Origin: Hirudinaria manillensis
Lineage: Eukaryota > Annelida > Clitellata > Hirudinida > Hirudinidae
Direction: 5' to 3'
NCBI GenBank assembly: GCA_034509925.1
Contig: CM067538.1
Coordinates: 3,773,001 to 3,837,000, forward strand
DNA length: 64,000 nt
Under the pieces are notes generated by a model that was not told where the DNA came from, searched no databases, and saw nothing but the letters and a program-made list of their open reading frames with translations. The number at the start of each line of letters is the position of its first letter. The first letter of the stretch is position 1. Made by a program: the position numbers and the translations under genes. Shown piece by piece: positions 21,001 to 29,639 of the stretch.

Positions 21001-24000
21001 TATTGAGTGAGAAAGGGAATTAAAAGTTGGTGGATTCTGGTGACTGATGTCATTTCATCTTTTGAGCATCTAAGTGACTTTCTCGAAGACAGTGATTGCC
21101 AACCGTTTTGGAGTACTTCGAAGACCTCCTGGATTGGACGACCTCACCGACGTGGCCGAAAACCACCCCGATTTCCATATCATCTCTAGAATTGCTACGA
21201 GGATGGTTTGACGGCTTCGCCTAAAACTAACAATTCCTATGAGGGTTGGCACAGGGCCTTTAACGAGTATGTTGGAGCAAGCCATCCATCCATATGGAAA
21301 TTTATCGAAGTCCCGAGGAAGGAACAGGCCCTTAATGAGGGCAAGTTGGAACAACATATAGCAGGCACCAACGCAACAGTTCCGAAGAAATGTTATCGAG
21401 ATGCCTCTCAGACTACAAAATGTAATAAAAAGACTACGAGAAAAAGAACATCATCGACTATTTGAGGGGCTTAGCTTATAATTTTAATTATTAAATAATT
21501 AAATAAAATCTTTAAATGTGTATGTTGTCTTTTTCTGTTCAAAATGGTCGTATAAATAATAAGACTCCTTATATATCCCTTGATGTTCGTAACATGTTTA
21601 TAGAATAAAACTGAACGCGCGATGAATTTTCCGGATACCGGTTAAGTGCCAAAGGAGTCTAGGCAGAAGCACAAAATGCAACAGTCACACTTTGAAACGA
21701 CCCTGGAGCGGCGCCGCCACGATCGCTTGCAGCCCCTTACTGGTTTGAGTGATTATGGCGTTCTTCATGCTCCAGTCGGTAAGCGAGTCGTCAAACATCC
21801 TTCCTACGCTCTTCACGGGCTCCTCGGATACTGTGGGGATTCGTTGTCCCGTAAATATGTTCAAGTAAATATGTACCGTAGTAGAATGATGAAAACGTGT
21901 AAAATCGGAAGGTTTTAACTGTAACTCCAACTTGATATTATATAGTCTTCTCAGTGGTAACTTTATGTTTGATTCCTTAACTACATTTTTAACAAGATAA
22001 ATTAAGACTTAAAAGGCACAATTATGCAATTGCATAATTTGCAAGCATCATCTGAAAGGCGCATCCTTTGGTTCTTGATCTGCTATTAATAATTTTAATG
22101 ACATAGGAAGAAGTACCTGAGTTCCAAATGGAAGGTACCCATGTTTCATGTTCTAGTACAAGTAATTGAGATTCAAGTACAAAAATCTAAAATCGGTACT
22201 CGAGTACAAGTACCAAGTCTCTAGTCCTTAAAGCAAACACCTTAAGTGCGGTTAAAAATCACATTTAAACTTAATTTAAAGATTTTAATTTTCCTAGGAA
22301 ATTTTGTACGATATTTTGATATATGTTGAAGTTTGAATTTGTCTAAATTTCATAGTTTGACGAAATGAATTTTGCACAAAATATCTCTCTACATTGTACG
22401 ATGATTACTTAGAAGATATGGTCATGTGTGGTAAAACCTTAAAATATGAATGATATCGATTAAAAACACGAGATATTCCCAAAGTTTATTCTAAAACAAA
22501 CAAAACAATCACCAACTAGATGCTTTCCATTAGTTTTCATTAGATGCCTTCTTAATAAAGAGGTTTTTGTCGATAATATTTTTTAATAATAACTTAGTGA
22601 AGTTACAAAAAATCTCATAACCGAAAGTCACCTTTTGAGCAGAAACTGAATTTAACCCTGGTGTCCAGCACCATGTAGCAGTACTTACAAATAAGGAACC
22701 TCTGCAAATGCCATGCAGAAGGGCTATGTTTTACCACTTTTAATTGTTTTAAAATAGATGACTGCCAATATTTTGTGCGTGTTTAACTAAAATTGAAATC
22801 GTTCAATAATTAATCTTAAATAAATGTTGATTATCTGGCGTCAAACGTAATAAAAATAGACGTGTTTAGCAAAACAAAATCGCTCGTTTTCGTTGGCAAT
22901 AAAACTTAGTTACATCATTAATTACTATTAGAGTTTAGAATCAATACAGTTAATAACAACTTGAATACTTATTTATTTTCTTAATCTTTTCTTCTTTTTC
23001 ATATTTCTTCAGTTTATTGCACGGCTCCAGCCATAACGTATATAATTGTATTTATCATAAAAATTATTAAATAGAGATTCTTGAATAAAATTATAATAAA
23101 TACAAATTTTAACTCTATCGCACAACAGTTATTTTCCCCGTCAGGAACACAATTCGTTTCTCAGACATTTTATCGTTTCCGAATTTCAATAAACTTCAAG
23201 AAAATTATTTTTTATTTATCAACAATTCTAATCATGGGAGCTTGATTCATTTGAATTTCCCATGACATACTATCATAACTAGTGACCATATAGAGAGTTA
23301 TAGCAACATCGTTATATAATGAACAAAAATCATTGCAAGAGTTAGTCTAAGGCATATTCTAACGAATATGTTATGTTTATATTATATTTTATATGGTGTA
23401 ATAGCATTTTACATATGTTGTCATGTGTAATGTTGTAATTATTACTAAAAAAATCTGTAATGTCCGTGAACCCAACGAGGGGGGGGGTACAGATGTCTTT
23501 TGAACGTTCGTAAAAAAGAAGCGTTTCTCATTTGCCAAAAAATATTTATATGATATTGTAATAATTGTTGAAGGTAAATGTCACAGTCGTGACAAAATTT
23601 CAAAAACGGATTCCAGGATTTAAAGAAAAAAATGTTGGGATACATTTGTACCCCCTTGAACGTTCCAATTGAACGTAAACAATTACCTGTCCATTCGAAG
23701 GGCTGTTTTGAATCCGTTCCAGGTGTATCTGTCTCTTGGGATAGTCTTCTTTGAACTCGTCTGTACCTTCAAAAACCATTAATCGCTAATGAAACCAATG
23801 GAAACGAAAGCATAAAAAAATTTATTCAGACGTCTTTATTGAAATGTTAATGTCGTAGTCACTTAGTCATTTAATAATAGGCAGATGTCATCTAACTTAT
23901 TGTCTAACTTTGTGATTGCTAGGATGTGTATTCCTAATGTTGTAATGTTTAGCCCATCCTTTGAGTGCCTTATGTATTGACGGCAATTCTTAATCTATTC

Positions 24001-26501
24001 CAATTTGTGTATCGTCTAACTCACGCCCGGCTATAGGACGTCTTGTTTGCCATTACTGGACTCACGCAGGAACGCTACTCATTCGACCAGCCGCATGCCA
24101 AAAATTGTAAATTATAGTTATATTATGTGTATTATATTTAGATAACCAGAGATTATATAAGGCCACAACTTTAATAATGATAATTTATTAAATATATTAC
24201 CATTGATATGGTTACTATAAACAACTGATAAGGATGCATTGAATTTAGTGGTGTTCCAATCCAGCAACATCAATCCATAGACATTCAAGTAACCATTCTA
24301 TATCCAAGCATTCACACACTGATTAATAGTGATGGTGATAGTGACAGTAATGAAGTTGATAGTGATAATAATGATGATGATGATGATGAATATGTTCTGC
24401 TTCACCACAAGTATGCTCTTTAAAATCCGATCGCCTGAAGATTGCATGTTCTGCTTGGAATGGATGATCCTCTCCTTCATAAATATTCATGAGCTCAAAC
24501 TCTTCCCCACCCTTTATGCTCACTCTACCCCTGCAAATCAAATATTAATTATTAAACGATTATAACATGTTTATTTTAATTAATTGGTTTGTTTCAATTG
24601 ATAAAATTATTACAAAATTTATTTTGGTAACTTATTTCAACACGTTGTATTTTTATATGGCATTAAGATTAAATTATTGGCACCTTATTCCATCACAGGT
24701 TGTCAAGGTGACATGTGACTCCACCCCCAATACAAATCCATGATACAAACATTTCATCTGGAATAATGCAAGGTGAAGAAATGAAGAGGATGTTAAAGTG
24801 ATTGAACAGTTACTCACTTCTGCAACTCTTCCGCTCTGCGATGTGATCTTTCTACAAAATTGAATGAGACGTGACTGAAGTAATAACGGAGAGATAAATT
24901 TGATGAGTATTTTGTGGCCTTGGAAGTCATTTGGGTTTTTGCGAGGGGGCAAACCAACCCTAGTTCAGTCTGTTTTGGTTCTCATCAATAGTTAGACCCC
25001 CCCTTCCCCAATTGTGTCTCTGATTGGTACAGTAGAACAAATAAACTTCCACAACTCAATCAAGACGCGATTTCAGTTACATTTTGCAGTCAAATAAATA
25101 CGTCTAATAAATTAAAGCATTTGTGAATAGAATTACGGATGGATTTCAAACTATATTAAATTACATTTGCATTATCACATTAATAACATCATGTAACAAA
25201 ATTTTGTTTATCCAGTGTTTTGAATGTTTATTTATGAAATCGGCGCTGATTTCAAATATAATACTGGTTTTACTCGAAAGTCAACCGTTTAATGGAAAAA
25301 TCGCATTTTTGAAGTTTTTGCAGATAGGCAAACATAGAGCAACTGTAATTACTTTTTATCGTCACTATTTTTCTAATTGATTTAATTTCCATTTGGGACC
25401 ATGTGTACCATATGTACAAAATTTAAGGAAATTTTGGAGAGTTGAGTGGGAAATGATTTTCTAAAATTTGTCCACTTGGTGTGAAATGACGCACCAGGCG
25501 GTGATCGGCTACAATGGGTGATTATGCTTGGGGATTATTTAAATTTACATAAATAATATGGTTGTAATATGAAAGAGAAGATGACTAGCAGTAAGTGGAC
25601 GTTTGTATAACGGAGCATGAGTGAAAGCTTATTCCCCGGTTATTTTAAAAATAAATAATATTATATACATTATAATAAGCATAAACTTGATTAAAACTTG
25701 CGACACAATGTAATGTTACATTCTTTATTGCCAGTTCCATCAACAAAAATTGTATTTTTATTATGTGTTATTTATTATAGTATTATTTTCATTAACACAG
25801 ATAAATGTACAAAACTATTTTAAAGTAGTAGTGGAAAATATTTTGAATAGTAATTTTCTAACTGTGGAATTTCAAGGATGAAAGTGAATGTTCCAATTTC
25901 AATTTTCAATCCAGGCACCTGGTACCCTAGCTGGAGGAAATTAATGTATTTACAAATTATTTATTTAAAGATAAATATAAATAAACCAAAGATTCTGAAT
26001 ATTAACTGATTACTAACTGATTAATTACAAAGTTGATTAATTAGCAATATAAGTTTACAATTATATTTTACAATATAATTATTCTAATTAGCATGGGTCC
26101 ATGATTACGACAATACGTTTGCTTGTTTGATCACAATAAAGTCGTCATTTACGTAATTTAATCAATCTAAGGTAATATATATTTCGCCTTGGAGAATATC
26201 GAGATAAAGACAATTAGAAACACTTGAAAACATGTTTTAAAGAATTTGAAGTGAATCTCGTTAGTTTGGAAATGCTTCAGTACTAGCAAAACAAAGCGCG
26301 TCATTTTACTTGCAATACTATCACATCTTACGCAGACTGACGGACGGGTAGACGAACGGGCGGTGAGGTGATATTTACAATGAAAACATCCGACCTTGGT
26401 AATGCTGATATTGTTCTGCTGGCCAGTTTTAAAAACACGTGGCACGATTACGTCATAGCGTTTCAAATTCTTGAGCATTGGATTCAAAGTTTTTCTTGGA
26501 T
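8095..26501 (-). CDS. ADAM-A: membrane-anchored disintegrin and metalloprotease
   Basis: Proposed exons, right to left: 26501-26395, about 24930-24818, 24757-24684, 24530-24406, 18119-17995, 16841-16731, 16646-16575, 16375-16206, 16139-16055, 11081-10951, 10839-10665, 10591-10496, 10429-10298, 10206-10025, 9951-9750, 9659-9582, 9518-9410, 9304-9151, 9067-8095. From 24757 onwards every adjacent pair keeps reading phase. Domain order is prodomain, reprolysin metalloprotease with intact [12 protein letters not shown] zinc site, disintegrin, cysteine-rich, EGF-like, transmembrane helix and a roughly 320-residue cytoplasmic tail. ADAMs shed ectodomains of membrane proteins at the cell surface. The signal-peptide exon was not found and must lie right of 26501. 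Introns of 4-6 kb are filled with transposons. The second exon's start is uncertain. Confidence 0.88.
9151..9304 (-). CDS. ADAM-A transmembrane exon
   Basis: AG acceptor before 9304 and a GTGACT donor after 9151. It encodes [18 protein letters not shown] followed by [10 protein letters not shown], a single hydrophobic helix, then a stop-transfer run RKRKR. This places everything upstream outside the cell (or in the secretory lumen) and the last exon in the cytoplasm. Confidence 0.88.
9410..9659 (-). CDS. ADAM-A EGF-like exons
   Basis: Exon 9659-9582 (78 nt, phase 0) reads [10 protein letters not shown] and [10 protein letters not shown]. Exon 9518-9410 reads [19 protein letters not shown] and then a Gly/Ser/Arg linker. 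Together they form the six-cysteine EGF-like module found between the cysteine-rich domain and the membrane in animal ADAMs. The phases join exactly and lead into the transmembrane exon. Confidence 0.88.
9750..10206 (-). CDS. ADAM-A cysteine-rich domain exons
   Basis: Exon 10206-10025 ([33 protein letters not shown]) and exon 9951-9750 ([19 protein letters not shown]) make the ADAM cysteine-rich domain, which helps substrate recognition. The signature DAYCxxGxCxxxxxQCxxLWG is complete. The split codon at the junction restores Gln. Donors are GTGAGT and GTTAGA. Confidence 0.9.
10298..10839 (-). CDS. ADAM-A disintegrin domain exons
   Basis: Exon 10839-10665 ends the catalytic domain (YCLQDLPEE) and starts the disintegrin ([16 protein letters not shown]). 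Exon 10591-10496 reads [20 protein letters not shown] and ends KCCDLETCQ. Exon 10429-10298 reads [19 protein letters not shown] and [14 protein letters not shown]. The disintegrin loop has the usual CDLPEYC rather than an RGD, so classical RGD-type integrin binding is not expected. Lengths (175, 96 and 132 nt) fit the phases. Confidence 0.92.
10951..16841 (-). CDS. ADAM-A propeptide junction and metalloprotease exons
   Basis: Exon 16841-16731 carries a basic furin-type site (NRNKRSRK) and [16 protein letters not shown]. Exon 16646-16575 reads [12 protein letters not shown]; exon 16375-16206 reads [17 protein letters not shown] and KHDNAQLIV; exon 16139-16055 reads [15 protein letters not shown]; exon 11081-10951 has [18 protein letters not shown] with three zinc-binding histidines, the catalytic Glu and a CVMS Met-turn. 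All residues needed for catalysis are present. The intron 16055-11081 is about 5 kb and holds a solo LTR, a Tc1-like element and a Tc1-derived repeat. Confidence 0.92.
11466..11781 (+). mobile_element. Solo LTR in an ADAM-A intron
   Basis: About 316 bp beginning TGTTGGATCCCTGGATCC and ending near CCCCGGGTTATTATA. It is the plus-orientation counterpart of the LTRs at 1748-2022 and 3264-3562, with the same internal blocks in the same order. No internal region adjoins it, so it is best explained by LTR-LTR recombination. The flanks are ATT-rich and too repetitive to assign a target duplication. Confidence 0.8.
11815..11995 (+). repeat. Older, divergent LTR copy
   Basis: Immediately right of the solo LTR is a second, much more diverged copy in the same orientation. 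It keeps the TTAATTAA block, a GAACAC/TTAGTTTG segment and the GGGTTAT end. Two unequal-age LTRs side by side suggest repeated insertion at one site or an old tandem arrangement. Confidence 0.5.
12389..12604 (-). repeat. Mutator-like (MULE) terminal fragment nested in the Tc1-like element
   Basis: On the minus strand this roughly 215-bp segment matches 20534-20790 of the Mutator-like element almost throughout, including blocks such as TCCACAACGGAAGA, TAATTAATTACTTTCTTGTG and the terminal-repeat phrase ATTTTATTCTATAAACATGT. It replaces the short 5' region expected in Tc1. The outermost terminal bases are missing, so it is a truncated end. Confidence 0.75.
12625..13580 (+). pseudogene. Tc1-like transposase, inactivated
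   Basis: The N-terminal helix-turn-helix region is recognisable near 12650-12755 ([20 protein letters not shown]) but is followed by stops and frame changes. From 12978 the catalytic domain is open: [13 protein letters not shown] with the first Asp, [11 protein letters not shown] with the second Asp, then [12 protein letters not shown] with the Glu exactly 34 residues after the second Asp (DD34E). The Trp after IENV is replaced by a stop at 13395-13397; sequence past it still reads as transposase to about 13580. A source element for mobilised copies would have to lie elsewhere. Confidence 0.88.
13823..14297. other. Intronic AT-rich stretch
   Basis: Between two Tc1-type elements in the long ADAM-A intron. 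No exon, RNA gene or repeat that I recognise. Confidence 0.4.
14298..15122 (+). mobile_element. Tc1-type element with long terminal inverted repeats and a transposase stub
   Basis: Left end (about 14303-14480) and right end (about 14960-15121) are inverted copies over roughly 150-180 bp, with the phrase AAGGTTGGGACACTCATG near each tip and GCACTG/TA at the right edge. Between them the plus strand encodes only the tail of a Tc1 transposase: [17 protein letters not shown] near 14610-14660 (compare [11 protein letters not shown]) and [10 protein letters not shown]. The catalytic Glu is changed to Asp in this stub. It is an internally deleted, non-autonomous derivative. Confidence 0.8.
15123..16054. 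other. Intronic stretch before the ADAM-A exon at 16055
   Basis: Mostly AT-rich. An 87-codon minus-strand ORF (15670-15407) lacks recognisable motifs and suitable neighbours, and I do not call it a gene. Nothing else is supported. Confidence 0.35.
16983..17330 (-). repeat. Diverged LTR fragment in the ADAM-A intron
   Basis: Minus-orientation copy of the 1748-2022 LTR family, starting with TGTAATAACCCGGGATCC and continuing through AAGTTTATTGAAAGTGTTCA before similarity decays after about 17160. It carries a roughly 20-bp insertion after GTTCAG and no AT-rich right half. Confidence 0.65.
17545..17880 (-). pseudogene. Tc1-like transposase remnant
   Basis: On the minus strand [16 protein letters not shown] is followed by [13 protein letters not shown] and, after stops, by a PDLNPF segment. 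These are the first-Asp, GGGSVMV and PDLNP landmarks of Tc1 transposases in the right order, with multiple stops and shifts. No inverted repeats were identified, so the element ends are unknown. Confidence 0.7.
17995..18119 (-). CDS. Probable ADAM-A linker exon between cysteine switch and furin site
   Basis: An open 125-nt segment bounded by AAG and a strong GTAAGA donor, reading [15 protein letters not shown]. It enters in phase 1 and leaves in phase 0, which is exactly what is needed to join exon 24530-24406 (ending at HTC plus one base) to exon 16841-16731. There is no conserved motif, so it rests on splice phase and position alone. It lies just upstream of a Tc1 remnant. Confidence 0.5.
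19171..19590 (-). pseudogene. Restriction-like endonuclease domain of the R2-like element
   Basis: This open stretch reads [20 protein letters not shown], then [25 protein letters not shown] and FPTEVGARG. The PD...ELTVP...KY layout is the endonuclease of R2-type non-LTR retrotransposons, which nicks target DNA to prime reverse transcription. The domain itself is intact over about 130 residues, but it is separated by frame changes from the reverse transcriptase. Confidence 0.85.
20494..20502. repeat. Target-site duplication of the MULE, left copy
   Basis: GGTTAAGTG, identical to 21640-21648. Removing the MULE and one copy restores colinearity with the related R2-like sequence at about 58240-58275. 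Confidence 0.92.
20503..21639 (+). mobile_element. Mutator-like (MULE) DNA transposon inside the R2-like element
   Basis: It has inverted termini (GGTTTACGGAAAATTCATC at left; GGTATCCGGAAAATTCATC at the right end read inwards) extending over about 85 bp, flanked by a perfect 9-bp duplication GGTTAAGTG at 20494-20502 and 21640-21648. A 9-bp duplication and long terminal repeats are typical of Mutator elements. The plus strand keeps the C-terminal transposase signature [20 protein letters not shown] and SIWKFIE (about 21229-21303), with an upstream piece at 21007-21189 in another frame. The left terminus has a 15-bp internal duplication. At 1137 bp it is internally deleted. Confidence 0.9.
21640..21648. 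repeat. Target-site duplication of the MULE, right copy
   Basis: GGTTAAGTG, identical to 20494-20502. Confidence 0.92.
22090..22222. repeat. Possible hAT-type terminal repeat with GAGTACAAGTACC motif
   Basis: Ends in GGTACTCGAGTACAAGTACC followed by AAGTCTCTAG, a style of terminus common in hAT elements. A related phrase (TCGAGTACAAGTACCGAT) occurs at 18548-18566, on the other side of the R2/MULE block. No transposase is visible and no 8-bp duplication was found. Confidence 0.4.
22223..24405. other. Large ADAM-A intron, AT-rich, no gene seen
   Basis: Contains a run of nine G at 23479-23487 and, at its right end, an ATG/CAT trinucleotide tract (about 24320-24395). No coding exon with conserved motifs was found on either strand. 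Confidence 0.4.
24406..26501 (-). CDS. ADAM-A prodomain exons
   Basis: Exon 26501-26395 reads [15 protein letters not shown], the start of ADAM prodomains. A segment ending at 24818 (QGHKILIKF and GRVAE, GTGAGT donor) probably continues it, but its 5' boundary is unclear. Exon 24757-24684 has [10 protein letters not shown] and LTTCDG, the conserved CxYHGxVxG and STCxG motifs. Exon 24530-24406 reads [14 protein letters not shown], then FKEHTC, the cysteine-switch position. Just past the proposed donor the frame stays open through a histidine-rich run and then stops, so an alternative read-through end is possible. Confidence 0.8.
24930..26394. other. ADAM-A intron between prodomain exons
   Basis: AT-rich. 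Around 25975-26105 it resembles the AT-rich half of the local LTR family in minus orientation. An 85-codon plus-strand ORF at 25123-25380 has no recognisable feature. Confidence 0.4.
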
Positions 26502-27114
26502 CTGAAAGAAATTGAATAATAGTCATAAAAATGTCTTTCAAGCAAAAATCTGTAGATGTTTCAATTGATGGTGATTCACCCTAAATGGCTTCTGTTATTG
26601 AAAGCTTTATTTATTGCAATCTCCTAATTATAATTCAATTGTTCTTAGTTATGGCGGGTTTCATAAATATGATAAAAAGAGGAGGAGGATTTTAGTCTTT
26701 TTTGAATAAAATATTAAATTAAGATCTTTATAAAAAACTTAAAAATATATTTTTAAAGAAAAGCTTCCAGATGGTTCAGTATTTCCTTTTATTCAAACTG
26801 GGTGACGTCGAGGAAAATTAGGACAATCCAAATTAAATGGGCAACACAGAAGACATTGTTCATTGAGAAATTCTTTCAATAAAAGGTCATAGTGTTGCTG
26901 TATTGGAAGATCAGAAAACTGATTCTGGATCCTTTAAAATTGGGAACTAAAAAATGAAATTTTATACTGTTGTTTATGTGGCATCTATGCTTTGCCATAG
27001 AAGTTTGAGGTGGGTAAGTCCATTTACAATTTCTTCAGGGAAATCGGCGTGTCCAACAAAGAAAAGACAACCACAATGAAAAAAATGTCGGAAGCAGCCG
27101 AAACTGCATAGCAT

Positions 27115-27345
27115 TAGCAGTGGTCAAAAAGAGACAGCCAATAGCGTGGCACTTCATACAACAAATTGCGCAGCCTGAAAACATGAACCTGAGGCTTCCC
27201 AAAAGGTCGGCGTATTGGCGAGCCAATAGGAGGCCAGAAACGAAAGCCCCCTGAAGGGTCGGCGCGGTGCATGCAAGCGGACCAATAGCGTGGCTTGAAA
27301 CATTGGTCGAAAGCCTCCCATAAGGTCGGCGCAAGGCCTACTTAA
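27115..27345 (+). repeat. Three tandem CCAAT-containing units in a GC-rich island
   Basis: Three imperfect direct repeats of about 62-85 bp. Each begins near a CCAATAG box (at about 27139, 27223 and 27282) and ends near GGTCGGCG (about 27203, 27258 and 27326). They lie in a GC-rich island of about 550 bp (27030-27580) in otherwise AT-rich DNA, followed by CTACTTAAGTTAAG. The layout resembles a promoter, such as a retroelement LTR or a SINE-like unit, but no coding part is attached. It lies just upstream of the first recognised ADAM-A exon on the minus strand; a role there is speculation. Confidence 0.55.
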
Positions 27346-28169
27346 GTTAAGAACCCAAAGGCCGGGTTTCAGATTACGTCTGCCGAAGAGGGACAAGAAA
27401 GTCTGACTAGAAGGAGAGATGAAAGGCGACAACTCAAGGATCCAGCAGAGACATCCGACTTATCATCGGATGCGGCCCAACCCCAGAGAGCGTAAGGAGA
27501 TCAGGATTTAAACGCTTAAAGACTCTTCTGAGGATTCCCTGCTGGTGCTCCACTGATGGAGTTTCTATTTTTTTCTTCTTTTTTCATTTGTTCTGTATAG
27601 AAGTTTAAGAGATACACCAATGACTTTTATGAAGTCTAAGACATGAGAAGCAGAGCCCATTATAGTAAATAAGAAATTTATATTTCTCAAAATTTATAGA
27701 TGATATGAGTAAATCTGAATAATCCCAAATTTTTTCAAATTAGCAAGGAATATTGAAGTGGTTTATCGTAATAATATGATAATAATTTTTACAAAATTTG
27801 ATAATCTTAGATGTAATGTGTGGCACTTCACAGAGCATTATGTGAACAAAGCGATCCATAATGTTAGATATGACGATGACTGTTATTATAATTATTAGTC
27901 AACAATTAAAACTAATATAATTTTTTATCATTATTATAATCATATTATCGCATTCACATTTTGTTTATTTGTATGTCATCAGCTTCGAATTTCTATAAAA
28001 ATTACATTTATTGGCTGACGACATTTGAAAGCCAAGTTCCTATTGAAGGACTGAATAGTTGAGCATCAATTAGTGATTATTAGTCTGCAATATTTACTAC
28101 AACATTTTTATAATAATTGCAGCAATTACTGATTCTATTATTATTAATATTCTGTATTTTTCTTAGCAT

Positions 28170-29580
28170 TTGTTAGTTCGGAATTGAAATCGAAAAATCA
28201 TGCGATAACATTTAACGGTTCTCTTCAAATTTAATGTCCTCGTTCAGGGCCTGAGATCGCCCTCGGACAGAAGAATAAAAGGGTTTTTGAATCAATAAGG
28301 TCCATGACAAAATGGACGAAGTGTTAATTTCGTTAATCTCCCTTCGGTTTCATTCTTGTCCTCATTCTGCCGCACCTAATCCAAATCCTCTCCAAATCCT
28401 GTAAGAGTCTTGGAGGGTTCGAATCACAACACCCATCAGATATCCTCGAGATGAGCCTATTCTCTGCCAAAACCTATACGATTTCGTCTCCATCACCCCC
28501 TCCAATTGCAGATGCAGGAGGTCATTTCCTTTGGGTGGTGCCTTCGGGGACTTACCTCGAAATCCATGCATGCATGACCTTCATTTCGTGAACGCTGTCT
28601 ATGTCTATTTATCAGCGACTACGGCGACATCGCACACCAAATATTCGTCATCCTTCCAGGCGCAAAGATCTGGAATTTTGACCCGTCACACGTTGGAAAG
28701 CGAGGTTCTACACATGTGCTAAAACCTCTTCCTTATAGTTGCCTTTCTAAGGTCTTCACAAGGTTTTTGTGCCTTTCATGCCGGGGTCCTTAGGTTCTCT
28801 GGAACTTTTGTATCTTATGACCCAGAGATTCGAAATAGTCGCAACCCTCATCGCACTTTATGCTGCTTAGTTGTCATCTTGACAACTTCAGCTTGCATTG
28901 AAGTGCGGCAGCTAGAACTTTCAATCATCTGACATGTTGATCAGATGGCATTCTGGGGTTGGCGAACGATTATCCATTCACTCATTCCTATGACATTGGA
29001 AAAGGATTGCAAACCGTATCCGTCGACTGTTTTGTAGAGACTTTCCGCAACTCTCCTTTTCCAAAAATCTTTTGGCACGCTTGCGGTGTCTGTCCAAAAT
29101 TTTCGGTATTCCTTCAACAGAATATTGATTCTGAAAACATCAGCCACGAATTTTCTAAGGCGCGGAACCCAGTACTTAAGTTGTGATATGCCCAGGCCGC
29201 CGTATTTGAGGAGTATGATCAAATTGAACTGGAACATCATGAGGAAGATGAACCCATTTGCGTGCTGTTTTCTTAATGGAAGTGTCAGAGGAAGCCACAG
29301 CCTTGAGCGAGACGTTTTCGAATGTAAACGTATGGACAAGACTCGGCATCAAGCGAACTTTGAGGTAGAGGTTTGAGAGGGGCTCTTGAAATAGCATGGA
29401 GAAATTTCTGAAGTTTTTTCCTTCAGAGATATGAATTCTAATCGTTGACCGACTTCTATTCCAAGGTACCTATAAGTTTGGGAGATATCTTTTGTTTGTT
29501 TCTATATCTTGCTGCTGAATTTTAAGATATGAAGTTGGATTGACGATTCTCAGTTTCTGTCTGATGTGGGTTTCGGTTCA
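28170..29580 (-). mobile_element. R2-like non-LTR retrotransposon (family Y, copy i), 3' half
   Basis: Minus-strand remains: the end of the reverse transcriptase (KYGGLGISQLKYWVPRLRKF at about 29210-29150, FWKRRVAESLY) followed by a C-terminal segment ESLGHKIQKFQRT and GPRHERHKNLVK (about 28830-28740), the H...C and R-H-x-R-H pattern found after R2/R4-type reverse transcriptases. It is closely similar to 40400-41030 and, in its 3' region, to 29640-30250. Stops and shifts are frequent. The 3' end meets an ATT-rich tract near 28133-28160; the 5' end meets the TTA tract at 29603-29629. Confidence 0.75.
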
Positions 29581-29602
29581 GATCGAGGCACATTTGAGTG
29601 GG

Positions 29603-29629
29603 TTATTATTATTATTACTATTATTATTT
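29603..29629. repeat. (TTA)n trinucleotide tract between two R2-like copies
   Basis: A short, nearly perfect TTA repeat with one CTA interruption, exactly between copies i and ii of family Y. It may be the 3' tail of copy ii, the insertion site of copy i, or both. Confidence 0.8.
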
Positions 29630-29639
29630 AACTAGTTGT

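Larger units (their letters stand above)
18725..21870 (-). mobile_element. R2-like non-LTR retrotransposon (family X, copy 2), split by a Mutator-like insertion
   Basis: Read right to left: 21870-21649 is the end of the reverse transcriptase palm ([27 protein letters not shown]); a Mutator-like element then intervenes (21639-20503); 20500-20024 is the thumb ([32 protein letters not shown]); 19870-19600 has a zinc-knuckle-like [13 protein letters not shown]; 19590-19171 is the restriction-like endonuclease domain. Frames shift several times, so it is dead. The 5' part is missing. The 3' end near 18725 is approximate. GC content is clearly higher than the surroundings. Confidence 0.88.

Noticed and set aside
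24320..24395. CRISPR-like or tandem structured repeat
   Set aside because: It is a plain ATG/CAT trinucleotide tract; there are no spaced repeats and the genome is a eukaryote.
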